Assembly: GCA_964482515.1 (NCBI GenBank)
Contig: CAYZXT010000007.1
Location: 47,491-111,490 of the forward strand
Direction of reading: 5' to 3'
DNA: 64,000 nt
Origin: CAYZXT01 sp964482515
GTDB lineage: Bacteria > Elusimicrobiota > Elusimicrobia > FEN-1173
Below the pieces are notes generated by a model that did no database searches, was not told where the DNA came from, and saw only the letters and a list, made by a program, of their open reading frames with translations. Position numbers and translations under genes: made by a program. This document shows positions 24,191 through 33,316 of the stretch, piece after piece (the first letter of the stretch is position 1; every line of letters starts with the position of its first letter).

Positions 24191-25168
24191 ATGGCTTTCA
24201 AATCCATCCTCGGCCAAGGACAAGCCATCGAAGTCCTTTCCTCCGCGTTGAAGAACAAGCGCGTGCCACACGCCTATCTCTTCGTCGGGCCGGAGGGGAC
24301 CGGCAAGCGCACCGCGGCCTTGAAGTGGGCCATGGTCCTGAATTGCCGGAAGCCCGTTTCGGAAACGGAAGCCTGCGAGGTTTGCCCTTCCTGCGCGAAG
24401 GTTGCGGCCGGAAACCATCCGGACGTTCTGCAGATCAATTTCGCTTACCAGGCCATGGTCCTGAAGGAACCGCTGGAAAAACAGCGGGTGCTGAAGATCG
24501 GGACCATCCGCGAGATGGAGCACACGCTCCGCCTGAAGCCCATGGAAGGCCGGGTGAAAGTGGCGATCCTGGACCCGGCGGACAAGCTGGTGGAAGAGGC
24601 GGCCCACGCGCTTTTGAAAATCCTGGAGGAACCGCCGGCGCTGACGCACCTGGCGCTGCTCACCCTGGACGCCGGGCAGATGCTGGGGACCATCCGGTCC
24701 CGCTGCCAGTGGGTCCGGTTCCGCCCGCTGCCGCAATCGACGGTGGAACAGGTCCTCCTCCGCGACCGCCTCGGCATGACGGAAGAAGACGCGCGCCGGG
24801 CGGCATTGCAGTCGGAGGGATCCCTGAGCCGCGCCATCGCTTTTCTGGAGGAGGACCAACTCGAAACGTTCGATTGGGAATCCGCGCCCCTTTCGGAGCT
24901 GATGAACTGGTGCGAGCAGTTCCACAACAAGACGGGGCGGGCCGCGGCGGAGATTTTCCTGCGGCGCCTGCTGGCCCGGTTCCAGTCGGAACTTTACGCG
25001 AACGCCGCGGACGCGGCTTTGAGAGAGATAGCGTCGCAAAACGCCAAGAGAGCGCTGCAGGCTTTGAGGCAGCTGAAACAGTACGTGTCGCCGCAGTTGA
25101 TTTTGGAAGTGATGCTTCTGAAGATACGGCGGGAAGCGCGCCAACGACAGACCATGGTGGGGACATGA
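24191..25168 (+). CDS. holB: DNA polymerase III delta' subunit
   Basis: Clamp-loader subunit of the replicative polymerase (AAA+ fold). 325 aa. The vestigial P-loop is FVGPEGTGKRTAAL near residue 35. The structural zinc site is CEVCPSCAKV with an upstream cysteine (LNCRKP). The segment LLKILEEPP and the conserved SRCQWVRFRPL (SRC motif) mark delta' and gamma/tau subunits, and the short length fits delta'. It starts 2 bases after tmk and overlaps metG by four bases. Confidence 0.93.
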   Translation: MAFKSILGQGQAIEVLSSALKNKRVPHAYLFVGPEGTGKRTAALKWAMVLNCRKPVSETEACEVCPSCAKVAAGNHPDVLQINFAYQAMVLKEPLEKQRVLKIGTIREMEHTLRLKPMEGRVKVAILDPADKLVEEAAHALLKILEEPPALTHLALLTLDAGQMLGTIRSRCQWVRFRPLPQSTVEQVLLRDRLGMTEEDARRAALQSEGSLSRAIAFLEEDQLETFDWESAPLSELMNWCEQFHNKTGRAAAEIFLRRLLARFQSELYANAADAALREIASQNAKRALQALRQLKQYVSPQLILEVMLLKIRREARQRQTMVGT

Positions 25169-26697
25169 AAACCTATTACATCACGACGCCGTTGTATTAC
25201 GTCAACGACGTTCCGCACATCGGGCACGCCTACACCACCATCGCCGCGGACGTGCTGGCGCGCTGGAAGCGCCTGCGCGGAGAGAAAGTCTTCTTCCTCA
25301 CCGGTACCGACGAGCACGGCACCAAGATCGCCCAGGCCGCGGAGAAGGCCGGCCTCTCGCCCCAGGCGTTTGCCGACGGGATCGTCGGGAAATTCCAGGA
25401 GCTCTGGAAGCGGCTCGACATCACCTACGACGATTTCATCCGCACCACGGACGCGAAGCGGCACGAGCCCGTGGCCCAGGCGATCTTTGAGGCGCTCCTG
25501 AAAAAAGGCGACATCTACAAGGGGTTCTACGAGGATTGGTATTGCGTGCCGGACGAAACTTTTTGGTCCGAATCCGAAGTGGTGGACGGCAAATGCCCGA
25601 ACTGCGGCCGGCCCGTGGAAAAGATCCAGGAGGAAAGCTATTTCTTCAACATGGAGAAATACAAGGACCGGCTGTTGGAGCTGTTCAAGAATAATCCGGA
25701 TTTCCTCCAACCTTCCCACCGCGCCAACGAGATCATCAACTTCACCAAGGAGCTCAAGAACCTGTCCGTCTCGCGGACGAAAGTGAAGTGGGGAATCCCC
25801 GTCCTCTCCGATCCGAGCCATACGATCTATGTCTGGTTTGAGGCCCTCATCAATTACGTTTCCGCGCTTGGCTATCATCCGGACCCCGCCAAACAAAGCC
25901 CGAAGTTCAAGGAATGCTGGCCCGCGGACGTGCATCTGGTCGGAAAAGAAATTTTCCGGTTCCACACGGTCATCTGGCCCGCCATGCTGATGGCGCTGGG
26001 CGTCGAGCCTCCGCGCCGCGTGTTCGCCCACGGCTGGTGGACCGTCGAGGGACAGAAGATGTCCAAGTCGGTGGGCAACGTGGTGAACCCCCACGACGTG
26101 GCGGCGGAGTACGGCGTGGACGCGCTGCGCTATTTCGTGCTGCGGGAAATCCCCTTCGGCGCCGACGGCGATTATTCCCAGAGCGGCATGCTCGGGCGTT
26201 ATAACTCCGAGCTGGCCAACGCGCTGGGGAATCTCTTGAACCGGACCATGAACCTGGTGGAGAAACAAACCGACAGCAAGATACTGTATTCGGAACCGGA
26301 GGCCCACGCGGAGGTGAGGAAATACGCCGACGCCATGGACCGGCTGGCTTTCCACGAGGCTCTTGAGTCCGTGAACGTCCTGGTCCGGGAGGGGAACTCC
26401 GTCATCGATAAAGAGGCCCCCTGGAAAAGCTTCAAGACCGAGCCGGACAAGGCGGCGAAGGATTTGGCCATGGTCCTGACGAAGCTGAAACGGATCGCCA
26501 TCCTCCTTCAGCCTTTCATGCCGACGATTTCCCAGGAGATGTGGAAGCGACTGGGCGAAAGCGGCGCCATTACGGCCACGCCGGAATTTTTCGCGACGGG
26601 GAAAGTGTCCCTGGCCGAGGGCCAGACGATCCAGAAGGGCGCGCCGCTTTTTCCGCGCAAGGAAGCGCCCGGCGCCGCGCCGAAAGCAAATCCATGA
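25165..26697 (+). CDS. metG: Methionyl-tRNA synthetase
   Basis: Charges both initiator and elongator tRNA-Met. 510 aa. Motifs: YYITTPLYYVNDVPHIGHAY (HIGH-type), TDEHGTKIAQAA, a short zinc knuckle with CPNCGRP near residue 145, and KMSKS at 298-302. It is the short form that lacks the C-terminal dimerisation (Arc1p/EMAPII-like) domain. The ATG at 25165 overlaps the holB stop (ATGA); the upstream in-phase open frame belongs to no protein. The C-terminal residues (APGAAPKANP) are low complexity. Confidence 0.97.
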   Translation: MKTYYITTPLYYVNDVPHIGHAYTTIAADVLARWKRLRGEKVFFLTGTDEHGTKIAQAAEKAGLSPQAFADGIVGKFQELWKRLDITYDDFIRTTDAKRHEPVAQAIFEALLKKGDIYKGFYEDWYCVPDETFWSESEVVDGKCPNCGRPVEKIQEESYFFNMEKYKDRLLELFKNNPDFLQPSHRANEIINFTKELKNLSVSRTKVKWGIPVLSDPSHTIYVWFEALINYVSALGYHPDPAKQSPKFKECWPADVHLVGKEIFRFHTVIWPAMLMALGVEPPRRVFAHGWWTVEGQKMSKSVGNVVNPHDVAAEYGVDALRYFVLREIPFGADGDYSQSGMLGRYNSELANALGNLLNRTMNLVEKQTDSKILYSEPEAHAEVRKYADAMDRLAFHEALESVNVLVREGNSVIDKEAPWKSFKTEPDKAAKDLAMVLTKLKRIAILLQPFMPTISQEMWKRLGESGAITATPEFFATGKVSLAEGQTIQKGAPLFPRKEAPGAAPKANP

Positions 26698-27572
26698 ACT
26701 TCTTCCGCTGGATTTACCATCGGCTGCCCGTCATCAAAGAGCTGCGCCAGATCGCCTATTCCCTGATGCGTATGGAATCCAACGTCCGGCGGCAGACGCT
26801 CCAGCAGTTGAACCAATACGCCCACTTCACGCTGCTCCAGCAGGACCGCTACAAGGACCCGAAACGGTTGAACCGGCACGAGCACCAGGTTTTTTCCCAG
26901 AACGGCGAGGACGGGATACTGACGGAGATCCTCCGTCGCGTCGGCGTGAAGGACAAGTTCTTCGTCGAGATCGGCGTGGGCGACGGCCTGGAGAACAACA
27001 CAGCCTTCCTTCTGTCCCAGGGATGGCAGGGCCGCTGGATCGAGGGCAACGCGGAGCAAGTGGAATCCATCCGGAGAAATTTCAAAACGCAGCTGAAGAG
27101 CGGGCAGTTGGGGTTGGCGAACGGGTTCGTGAAGGCGGAGAACATTGACGGTCTTTTTCAGGGACTGAAAATTCCGCCGGAGTTCGACGTTTTGTCCCTG
27201 GACGTGGACCGGAACACCTATTGGATATGGGCCGCGCTGAAGAACTTCCGTCCGCGCGTGGCGGTGATCGAATACAACGCCTCGTTCCCGCCGTCCGTTG
27301 ACTGGAAGGTCGAGTACGCGGCGGACAGGGTTTGGAATGAAACGTCCTACATGGGCGCCAGCCTGAAGGCGCTGGAACTGCTGGGAAGAGAACTCGGATA
27401 TTCCCTGGTGGGATGCGATTTGGGCGGGGTCAACGCTTTCTTCGTGAGGAACGATCTGGCGGGCGACAAGTTCGCCGAACCTTTTACGGCGGAAAACCAT
27501 TACGAGCCGCCGCGCTACTTCCTGATCCGCCGCGAAGCCCACCCGGCGGGCGTCGGCGACTCTCCGCAATAA
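26694..27572 (+). CDS. FkbM-like / SAM-fold protein of unknown substrate
   Basis: 292 aa. The central segment HQVFSQNGEDGILTEIL, followed by FFVEIGVGDGLENNTAFLL, looks like the first motifs of FkbM-type SAM methyltransferases (SAM-binding GxGxG-like loop). DVLSLDVDRNTYW near residue 180 would be motif IV. The N-terminal 70 residues are helical and positively charged. It overlaps metG by four bases and lies 27 bases before the DUF4105 gene. Proteins of this kind often act in surface glycan or lipid modification; here the function is unknown. Confidence 0.65.
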   Translation: MNFFRWIYHRLPVIKELRQIAYSLMRMESNVRRQTLQQLNQYAHFTLLQQDRYKDPKRLNRHEHQVFSQNGEDGILTEILRRVGVKDKFFVEIGVGDGLENNTAFLLSQGWQGRWIEGNAEQVESIRRNFKTQLKSGQLGLANGFVKAENIDGLFQGLKIPPEFDVLSLDVDRNTYWIWAALKNFRPRVAVIEYNASFPPSVDWKVEYAADRVWNETSYMGASLKALELLGRELGYSLVGCDLGGVNAFFVRNDLAGDKFAEPFTAENHYEPPRYFLIRREAHPAGVGDSPQ

Positions 27573-27599
27573 TCCATCGTCCATAACGCTCACTGATCC

Positions 27600-29513
27600 A
27601 TGAGACTCCGCGCCCTCCTCTTCCTGATCTTTTTTTCAGTCGCCGCCATTTCCCGCGCCCATTCAGCGGCCGACATGACCTACCTGGACGAATTGAATCT
27701 TTCGGCCCGGCAGTCGGAACTGGCCCGCAGCCATCAATGGTTGCGGCTGCTGCATTATCGCCGGACGCTCTACGGCACCTTCAAGAGCCAGCAGGACAAC
27801 CCGGATTTCTTCCTTTCCGTCCGCGGGAAAAAAGATTCCCAGGCCGAGTTGGAAGCCACGCTCCGCGCGTTCTTCGAGCCCCTGCCCGCCGACCCGGAGG
27901 AGCAGCACGCCCAGTGCCGCTTCCCGGCGCGCTACTCCTGGCTGAAGGAAAAGCTTGGGTTTGATCCCGAGCGCTTACCGGAACACGGCTGCCCGCGTTT
28001 CGAAACCTGGCGCGGACGGTTGAACGCCGGCGGCGTCACCTTCGTCTTCGCCTCCTCCTACATGAACAACCCGGCCTCGATGTACGGCCACACCTTCCTC
28101 CGGTTGAACCAGAAAGAAGGGAACCCGCTCAACGACTACAGCATCAACTTCGCCGCGGAAACGCCCACGCGCAGCGGCCTGGCCTTCGCGGTCAAGGGGC
28201 TGATCGGCGCCTATCCGGGGAAATTTACGACCACGCCCTATTACATGAAGGTCCAGCAGTACAACAACATGGAAAGCCGCGACCTCTGGGAGTACACGCT
28301 GAACGTCGATTCGGCCGCGGTGGACCGGCTGGTGGCGCACCTCTGGGAAATGGGCAGCGCCGATTTCGACTATTATTTTCTGACGGAGAATTGCTCCTAC
28401 CAGCTCTTCCCTCTGATGGAAGCGGCCGATCCGGATTTAAACTTCAGCACCAAGTTTCACTTCAAGACCATCCCGTCCGATACGGTCCGCGTCTTGTTCG
28501 ACCGGCCGGGGTTCGTGCAGAAGGTCGAGTTGCGGCCGTCCACGCTGAGGCTCATCCTGGCGCGGCGGGCGCTGCTGGCGGAGCGGGAACTTCTGGCCGC
28601 GGAATCCATCGCCCGGGGAAAGGACGAGAAGGCCTTCGACCCGCTGAACGAGTTCACGCCGGAGCGGCAGGCCCTGATCCTGGATTCCGCCTACGACTAT
28701 TTCCGCTTCCGCCACCACTTCGCGCGTTTTCAGTCGACCGAGACGGAGGAATACGAGCGGCGGATCCTCGTGCGGCGCGGCGAGTTGTCCATCAAGTCAT
28801 CGGACGTCGCCACGCTGCGGCTTCCTCCGGCCGTTCCGCCGGAAGCGGGCCATAAAACGGGAAGCATCGGGCCGGGCTACGGCGTGATGCGGCACAATCA
28901 GTTTTTTCAGGAGATCGCGTTGCGCGGCGCGCTGCACGATCTGACGGAAAATCCGGAGGGCTACATCCCCAACAGCCAACTGGGGATGGTCCAGCTCATC
29001 CTGCGGCGCAACAGCGAAACGAAGCGGACCTACGTGGAGCGGGCGACGCTGGTGGACATCATCTCCCTGTCGCCCATGGAACGCTGGGTCAAATATCCGT
29101 CGTGGAAGTTTTTCCTCGGTCTCGACAACGCGAAGAACACGGGCGTCCGGCAGGACCACGGACTGGCCGCGCGGCTCGCGGGGGGAGCCGGGCCCGCCTT
29201 GCCGGTTCTGCCCCATGGACGCGGCGTGTTGTACGCCATGGGCGATATGGACATGGGCTTGGGCGGGGTCTTCGACCACGGCTATCGGGCGGGGGCGGGC
29301 GGGACGGCGGGGCTTTTGCTGACGATCGCGCCCTGGTGGCGGGCCAACGCCGAGGGCGGCGTGACGCGTTACGGGATCGGCGACGTGCGGACCGTCACCC
29401 AGTACGGGCTCATCCAAACTTTCGCGTTCTCGAAGTTATTTTCGCTGCGGGCTGCGCTGCGGCGCGACGGACCGGCCCGCGAGGCGCTGTTTAGTTTTTG
29501 GTGGTATATCTAA
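27600..29513 (+). CDS. DUF4105 protein with C-terminal beta-barrel-like region
   Basis: 637 aa with a signal peptide (LLFLIFFSVAAISRAHSA). Residues about 115-290 match DUF4105, a papain/NlpC-like thiol enzyme fold. H164 in SMYGHTFLRLN and C265 in TENCSYQLF are the probable catalytic pair. From memory, DUF4105 relatives in Bacteroides were linked to lipoprotein N-acylation (Lnb); I could not check this, and lipid processing here is inference. The last 220 residues alternate short amphipathic strands and glycine turns and end in FSFWWYI, an aromatic C-terminus typical of outer-membrane barrels. A REPIN follows. Confidence 0.75.
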   Translation: MRLRALLFLIFFSVAAISRAHSAADMTYLDELNLSARQSELARSHQWLRLLHYRRTLYGTFKSQQDNPDFFLSVRGKKDSQAELEATLRAFFEPLPADPEEQHAQCRFPARYSWLKEKLGFDPERLPEHGCPRFETWRGRLNAGGVTFVFASSYMNNPASMYGHTFLRLNQKEGNPLNDYSINFAAETPTRSGLAFAVKGLIGAYPGKFTTTPYYMKVQQYNNMESRDLWEYTLNVDSAAVDRLVAHLWEMGSADFDYYFLTENCSYQLFPLMEAADPDLNFSTKFHFKTIPSDTVRVLFDRPGFVQKVELRPSTLRLILARRALLAERELLAAESIARGKDEKAFDPLNEFTPERQALILDSAYDYFRFRHHFARFQSTETEEYERRILVRRGELSIKSSDVATLRLPPAVPPEAGHKTGSIGPGYGVMRHNQFFQEIALRGALHDLTENPEGYIPNSQLGMVQLILRRNSETKRTYVERATLVDIISLSPMERWVKYPSWKFFLGLDNAKNTGVRQDHGLAARLAGGAGPALPVLPHGRGVLYAMGDMDMGLGGVFDHGYRAGAGGTAGLLLTIAPWWRANAEGGVTRYGIGDVRTVTQYGLIQTFAFSKLFSLRAALRRDGPAREALFSFWWYI

Positions 29514-29516
29514 GTG

Positions 29517-29618
29517 GTCATTCCGGCGAAAGCCGGAATCCCTTTCCGCTAGGCATGGTCCTCTGTTTGTCGGAAGAGGACTTGTAATAGTCTGGACCCC
29601 GGTTTTCACCGGGGTGAC
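29517..29618. repeat. REPIN-like paired-hairpin repeat, copy 4
   Basis: GTCATTCCGGCgaaaGCCGGAAT at the left and CCCCGGttttcaCCGGGG with TGAC at the right, with a long linker of about 55 bases. The second hairpin has diverged. It lies between two converging genes and may serve as a two-way terminator. Confidence 0.82.
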
Positions 29619-29621
29619 AAC

Positions 29622-30476
29622 TTACTTCTTCAACGCATCTTCAAAAAAATCCGCAATCGTTTCCTGATATTTCTCTCCCGCCGTGCGCTGGCACAGCAAG
29701 TGTCCCGCGCCTTCAATCAACCATATCCTTTTGGGCTCTTTCGCTTTCGCGAACAGCTCCTTCGCCATGCGGACCGGGATCGTCTTGTCCGCCGTGCCGT
29801 GGACGATCAGCAGCGGCCGCGGCGCGATGTCCGCTATTTCCTTGATGGGGTCGTAACGGTGGCGGACGATCATCGTCGGGACGAAAAACGAGAAAGGCCA
29901 GGTCAGCCAGCCCCGCCGCATGACGTATTGGGTGATGGAGCGGTAGGTCGTGAACCCCGCTTCCAGCGCGGCGGCTTTCACCAGCGGTTCCCGCGCCGCC
30001 ACGACCGCCGCCACGGCCGCGCCGAGGGATTGTCCGAACACGGCCACCCCGCCGTTTTTGGCGCGCAGCCGAGATTGCGCGTACCGAACGCTGGCGATGC
30101 CGTCCTCCACGGTGTTCTTCGGGCTGGATCGGCCCTTCGAATCGCCGAAGCCTTGGTAGTCAAAAGCCAGGACGTCGAAACCTTTGCGCGTCAGGAAGAG
30201 CGCCTGGGGAAAATGGTTGGAAAGGTTTCCGAAGTTGCCGTGTAAGAAGACGATCGTCCCCTTGGGCTCCTGCTCGGTGGGAATGTAGAGCGCGCAGAGC
30301 TGCGTTCCGTTCAGGCTCGGGTAATAGACCAGCTCGGCCTGAATCCCCATCTTGTCGGGATCGGCGTAGAGGACTCTGTTGGGGTAGTAAAAAATCCGCT
30401 CCGCCGCGCAGCCGCAGAGCAGGCTGGCGGCGGTCAGGACCGCTAAAACGGGCCGGGCCCGGACTGAAAATCGCAT
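29622..30476 (-). CDS. Alpha/beta hydrolase lipoprotein
   Basis: 284 aa from the ATG at 30476. The N-terminus is a lipoprotein signal: basic start, hydrophobic stretch, then SLLCGC with the lipid-modified C23; Cys at position -2 of the lipobox is unusual. The hydrolase core has the oxyanion segment FLHGNFGN, nucleophile elbow GQSLGAA, acid in HGTADKTIP and histidine in EGAGHLL, so the triad is complete. It resembles the BEM46/ABHD13-type serine hydrolases. The substrate is unknown. It would face the periplasm. Confidence 0.87.
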   Translation of the reverse strand: MRFSVRARPVLAVLTAASLLCGCAAERIFYYPNRVLYADPDKMGIQAELVYYPSLNGTQLCALYIPTEQEPKGTIVFLHGNFGNLSNHFPQALFLTRKGFDVLAFDYQGFGDSKGRSSPKNTVEDGIASVRYAQSRLRAKNGGVAVFGQSLGAAVAAVVAAREPLVKAAALEAGFTTYRSITQYVMRRGWLTWPFSFFVPTMIVRHRYDPIKEIADIAPRPLLIVHGTADKTIPVRMAKELFAKAKEPKRIWLIEGAGHLLCQRTAGEKYQETIADFFEDALKK

Positions 30477-30576
30477 GGGGTCTATCTTACTATTTAGCCG
30501 ATTAATATGTTCCATTTCGACCGGGATTTCGCTATGATTAAAAAACTTTCGTTCATTCAACTCAGGAGGTAATTAC

Positions 30577-31059
30577 ATGAAGAAGTGGATTGCTCTCAGC
30601 ATGGCGTTGGCGGTTCTGCCTTCGGTCGCGATGGCCAAAGGGAACCACACGATGGCGGGCTGCGGCTTGGCTTATGCGCTGTTCTCCAGCAAAGATAACA
30701 GCAAGCCGATCCAGGTCCTGGCCGGTACCACCAATAACTTGTGGGGAACACAGACCTTCGGTATCACTTCCGGAACGTCGGGTTGCACGGAAGACGGCGC
30801 CGTGAAGTTCGTGAAAGAAGCGGAAGTTTTCGCGGAGATCAACCTCAAGAACCTGCAGCAGGAAATGGCCGCGGGCGAAGGGGAATATCTCAGCTCGTTC
30901 TCCCGGCTCGTGGGCGTGAGCGCCACGCAGCAGGCCGCGTTCAACAAGATGGTGCAGGAGAAGTATTCGACGCTCTTCCCGTCGGCGAATACGACTTCCG
31001 TCGAGATGTTGGACACCCTGTCCCAGCAACTCGCTTCCCATCCGGAGCTGTTGAGCTGA
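30577..31059 (+). CDS. DUF3015 family secreted protein
   Basis: 160 aa with a signal peptide (KWIALSMALAVLPSVAMA). The DUF3015 core starts MAGCGLAYALFSS and includes QVLAGTTNNLWGTQTFGITSGTSGC, the most conserved stretch, with two cysteines that probably form a disulfide. The remainder is helical. An AGGAGG ribosome site lies 8 bases before the ATG, and a TATGAT -10 hexamer is at 30533-30538 without a good -35. It stands alone and is closed by a strong terminator. Function unknown; probably periplasmic or surface-located. Confidence 0.88.
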   Translation: MKKWIALSMALAVLPSVAMAKGNHTMAGCGLAYALFSSKDNSKPIQVLAGTTNNLWGTQTFGITSGTSGCTEDGAVKFVKEAEVFAEINLKNLQQEMAAGEGEYLSSFSRLVGVSATQQAAFNKMVQEKYSTLFPSANTTSVEMLDTLSQQLASHPELLS

Positions 31060-31085
31060 TCTAAATCAGTCAGGCTGTTTTTTCG

Positions 31086-31122
31086 AAGCGGGCCGGCGGC
31101 TAATCACCGTCGGCCCGCTTTT
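31086..31122 (+). terminator. Rho-independent terminator after the DUF3015 gene
   Basis: A 12-bp GC-rich stem (GCGGGCCGGCGG with CCGTCGGCCCGC, one G-U wobble) extended by two A-T pairs, a 7-base loop and a TTTT tail. Confidence 0.9.
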
Positions 31123-31147
31123 CGTTTGCGGGGATTTTTGTTTTGCC

Positions 31148-31233
31148 GTCATTCCGGCGAAAGCCGGAATCCAGGCTTAGATAATCGGTCGGATTGCATA
31201 CATGGACCCCGGCTAAAACCATGCCGGGATGAC
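31148..31233. repeat. REPIN-like paired-hairpin repeat, copy 5
   Basis: GTCATTCCGGCgaaaGCCGGAAT at the left. At the right the second hairpin (CCCGGC ... GCCGGG, then ATGAC) has a 9-base loop and has partly decayed. It lies between the converging DUF3015 gene and the signalling operon. Confidence 0.82.
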
Positions 31234-31264
31234 GGCCAGGTATAATTCAGGATTTTGTGACGAT

Positions 31265-31642
31265 TTAAGCGACGTGCAGGATTTTCTTGATGAGATCGAC
31301 GACTTTGACCACGTCGAAGGGTTTCTTGACGTAGTCCGTGGCGCCGGCGTCCATTCCCTTTTGGATGTCGGTCTGCTGGGCGAAGGCCGACAGCATGATC
31401 ACGGGGATGTCCTTGGTGGCGGGGTCGGCCTTCAAACGCCGGCAAATCTCAAAACCATCGAGGCCCGGCATGCGGACGTCGAGCATGATGATGTCCGGTT
31501 TTTCGGTGGGAAGTTTGTTCAATCCTTCGATTCCGCTGTAGGCCTTCGATACGACGAAACCCTCCAACTCCAGGTTCACTTGAAGAAGTTCGGCCAGGGC
31601 TCTTTCATCGTCGATGACAAGGACTTTCTTGGGTTCGGCCAT
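31265..31642 (-). CDS. Single-domain response regulator (REC), last gene of the signalling operon
   Basis: 125 aa, one receiver domain and nothing else. Phospho-acceptor D55 in IIMLDVRMPG, acidic pair near DDER (residues 11-12), switch residue S85 in VIMLSAF, and lysine K107 in YVKKPF. There is no DNA-binding or enzymatic output. It is 49 bases after another single REC gene. Such stand-alone receivers act in phosphorelays or bind target proteins, as CheY does. Its phosphodonor is probably one of the two kinases in the operon, by context only. Confidence 0.93.
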   Translation of the reverse strand: MAEPKKVLVIDDERALAELLQVNLELEGFVVSKAYSGIEGLNKLPTEKPDIIMLDVRMPGLDGFEICRRLKADPATKDIPVIMLSAFAQQTDIQKGMDAGATDYVKKPFDVVKVVDLIKKILHVA

Positions 31643-31691
31643 AAATAATGTCCTTACTGAATCCCTCGAAATGGTCGGCCGGGAATCCGGC

Positions 31692-32072
31692 CTATTTGAT
31701 CTCCACAGCCTTCTTCACTTCGCCGATCAGATGCTTCACGTCGAAGGGCTTTCCCATGACGACCACGCGCCGGTCGTTCTTCGGCGTGAGCTCGGCTTCC
31801 TTGCTGAGGATGGAGACGATGATCACTGGGATGATCTGCGTGTCCGCCATGCCGCCCTGCCGCAGGCGGCGGTAGACTTCCCATCCGTCCAGCTTGGGCA
31901 GGAGGATGTCCAGGATGATCAGGTCGGGGTGCTGTTCCTCCACTGCCTTAAGCCCTTCGACGCCGTCGAACGCGGAGACCACGTTGAACCCCGCCTCCTT
32001 CAGGTTTTCGCGGATGAGCAGGTTGATGCTTTCGTCGTCTTCAATGACCAGGACGGTATGCTGTGTGTTCAT
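31692..32072 (-). CDS. Single-domain response regulator (REC)
   Basis: 126 aa, one receiver domain. Acidic pocket EDDE (11-14), phospho-acceptor D55 in LIILDILLPK, conserved switch Ser in PVIIVSIL and lysine in VMGKPF. Compared with its neighbour it has an extra stretch (SKEAELTPKNDRR) before the lysine, so the beta4-alpha4 face is longer, which may matter for partner choice. The start overlaps the stop of the REC-kinase gene (ATGA), so the two are coupled in translation. Confidence 0.93.
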   Translation of the reverse strand: MNTQHTVLVIEDDESINLLIRENLKEAGFNVVSAFDGVEGLKAVEEQHPDLIILDILLPKLDGWEVYRRLRQGGMADTQIIPVIIVSILSKEAELTPKNDRRVVVMGKPFDVKHLIGEVKKAVEIK

Positions 32073-33316
32073 ATTGTCGCCTCGGTTTCAGCGGTTTTCC
32101 GCTCGCGCGGGATGATGAAAGTGAACGTGCTGCCGTAGCCGACCTTGCTCTCGACGCCGATGGTTCCGCCCAAGGCTTCCACCAGGGCTTTGGTGATGGT
32201 CAATCCCAGGCCCGTGCCGGGCGTTTTCATGTTGATGGGGTCTTTGACGCGGAAGAAGGCGTCGAAGATCTTTCCCAGGGCGTTTTCGGGGATGCCGGGT
32301 CCGGAGTCGGCGACGCGAATCTCCACTTCGCCGCCCTTCAACCGGCCGCTGACTTTCACCGAACCCTCCGCGTAGGAATACTTGATGGCGTTGCCGATCA
32401 GGTTGGTGAGCACCTGCTGCACGCGGTCCTTGTCGCAGTTGATCTCGCGGACCTCCGACGCGATGTCGACCTCGAAATTCAGGCCCGGCTTGATGATCCG
32501 CAGGCTTTCCACCACGCTTTCCGTCAGCGACTTCAGGTCGAACCGTTCGTAGTGGAGGTTCATGCCGTCCCGCTGGATCCGCGACATATCCAGGAGGCTT
32601 TCCACCAGGCGGGAAAGCATCATCCCGTTGGTGTAGATGATCTGGAGGAAGTGCTTCAGGTTGTCCTTTTCCAGTTTTTCAAGTTGGTTGATGATGGTCT
32701 GGGCGAACCCGATGATGGCGGTCAGCGGCGTGCGGAGCTCGTGCGAAACCATGGAGATGAATTCCGAGCGGGCCTGGTCCGCCTCCCGCAGTTTGCTGAT
32801 GGTGTGGGCCAGCTTGGTGTTCGCGTTCTCGAGGTCCATCGTCCTCTGCGTCACGCGTTTTTCCAGGTCGGCGTTGAGCTCCACCATCTTTTGCAGCAGG
32901 ATGCGGTTTTCCCAGATCAGCTTCTGCTTTTCGATCAGCCGCTCGATCATCGCCTTCACTTCCATCACGTTGTAGGGTTTTTGCAGGTAAGCGAAGGCCC
33001 CTTCGTTCATGGCGCTGATGGCGGTTTCGGTGTTGGTGAAGCCAGTCATCATGATGGCGCCGATGTCCGGGTCTTTTTTCTTGATGGCGCGCAGCACGTC
33101 CAGGCCGTTCATGTCCGGCAGGCGGATATCGATGAAAACGGCGCTGAGAGGGTGATTTTCGTCCTGCTTTTGCACGTACTCGACGCCCGCGCTCCCGGTG
33201 GTCACCCATTCCACGTCGTATCCGACTTTTTTGAGAATGCCTTTGAGGGTCACCCCCAAACCTTGGTCGTCATCGATGATGAGGAGTCGGTTGAAATTGA
33301 CACCGTTTTCTGTCAT
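32069..33316 (-). CDS. REC-histidine kinase hybrid (receiver at N-terminus)
   Basis: 415 aa with no membrane segment. Order: receiver domain (10-125) with D63 in AVFIDIRLPD and K113 in LQKPY; a coiled coil (about 128-185); dimerisation domain with phospho-accepting H192 in SMVSHELRTPLTA; and an ATPase domain (N and G boxes in the C-terminal 150 residues, GTGLGLTITKALVE). A receiver before the kinase suggests that phosphorylation from elsewhere controls the kinase. The ATG at 33316 follows GGGAGGGCAGGAACC and overlaps the REC-REC stop. A cytosolic relay kinase. Confidence 0.93.
   Translation of the reverse strand: MTENGVNFNRLLIIDDDQGLGVTLKGILKKVGYDVEWVTTGSAGVEYVQKQDENHPLSAVFIDIRLPDMNGLDVLRAIKKKDPDIGAIMMTGFTNTETAISAMNEGAFAYLQKPYNVMEVKAMIERLIEKQKLIWENRILLQKMVELNADLEKRVTQRTMDLENANTKLAHTISKLREADQARSEFISMVSHELRTPLTAIIGFAQTIINQLEKLEKDNLKHFLQIIYTNGMMLSRLVESLLDMSRIQRDGMNLHYERFDLKSLTESVVESLRIIKPGLNFEVDIASEVREINCDKDRVQQVLTNLIGNAIKYSYAEGSVKVSGRLKGGEVEIRVADSGPGIPENALGKIFDAFFRVKDPINMKTPGTGLGLTITKALVEALGGTIGVESKVGYGSTFTFIIPRERKTAETEATI

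Noticed and set aside
24118..25164. N-terminal extension of metG
   Set aside because: Open frame overlapping tmk and holB; MetRS homology starts at 25165 with a typical ATGA overlap.
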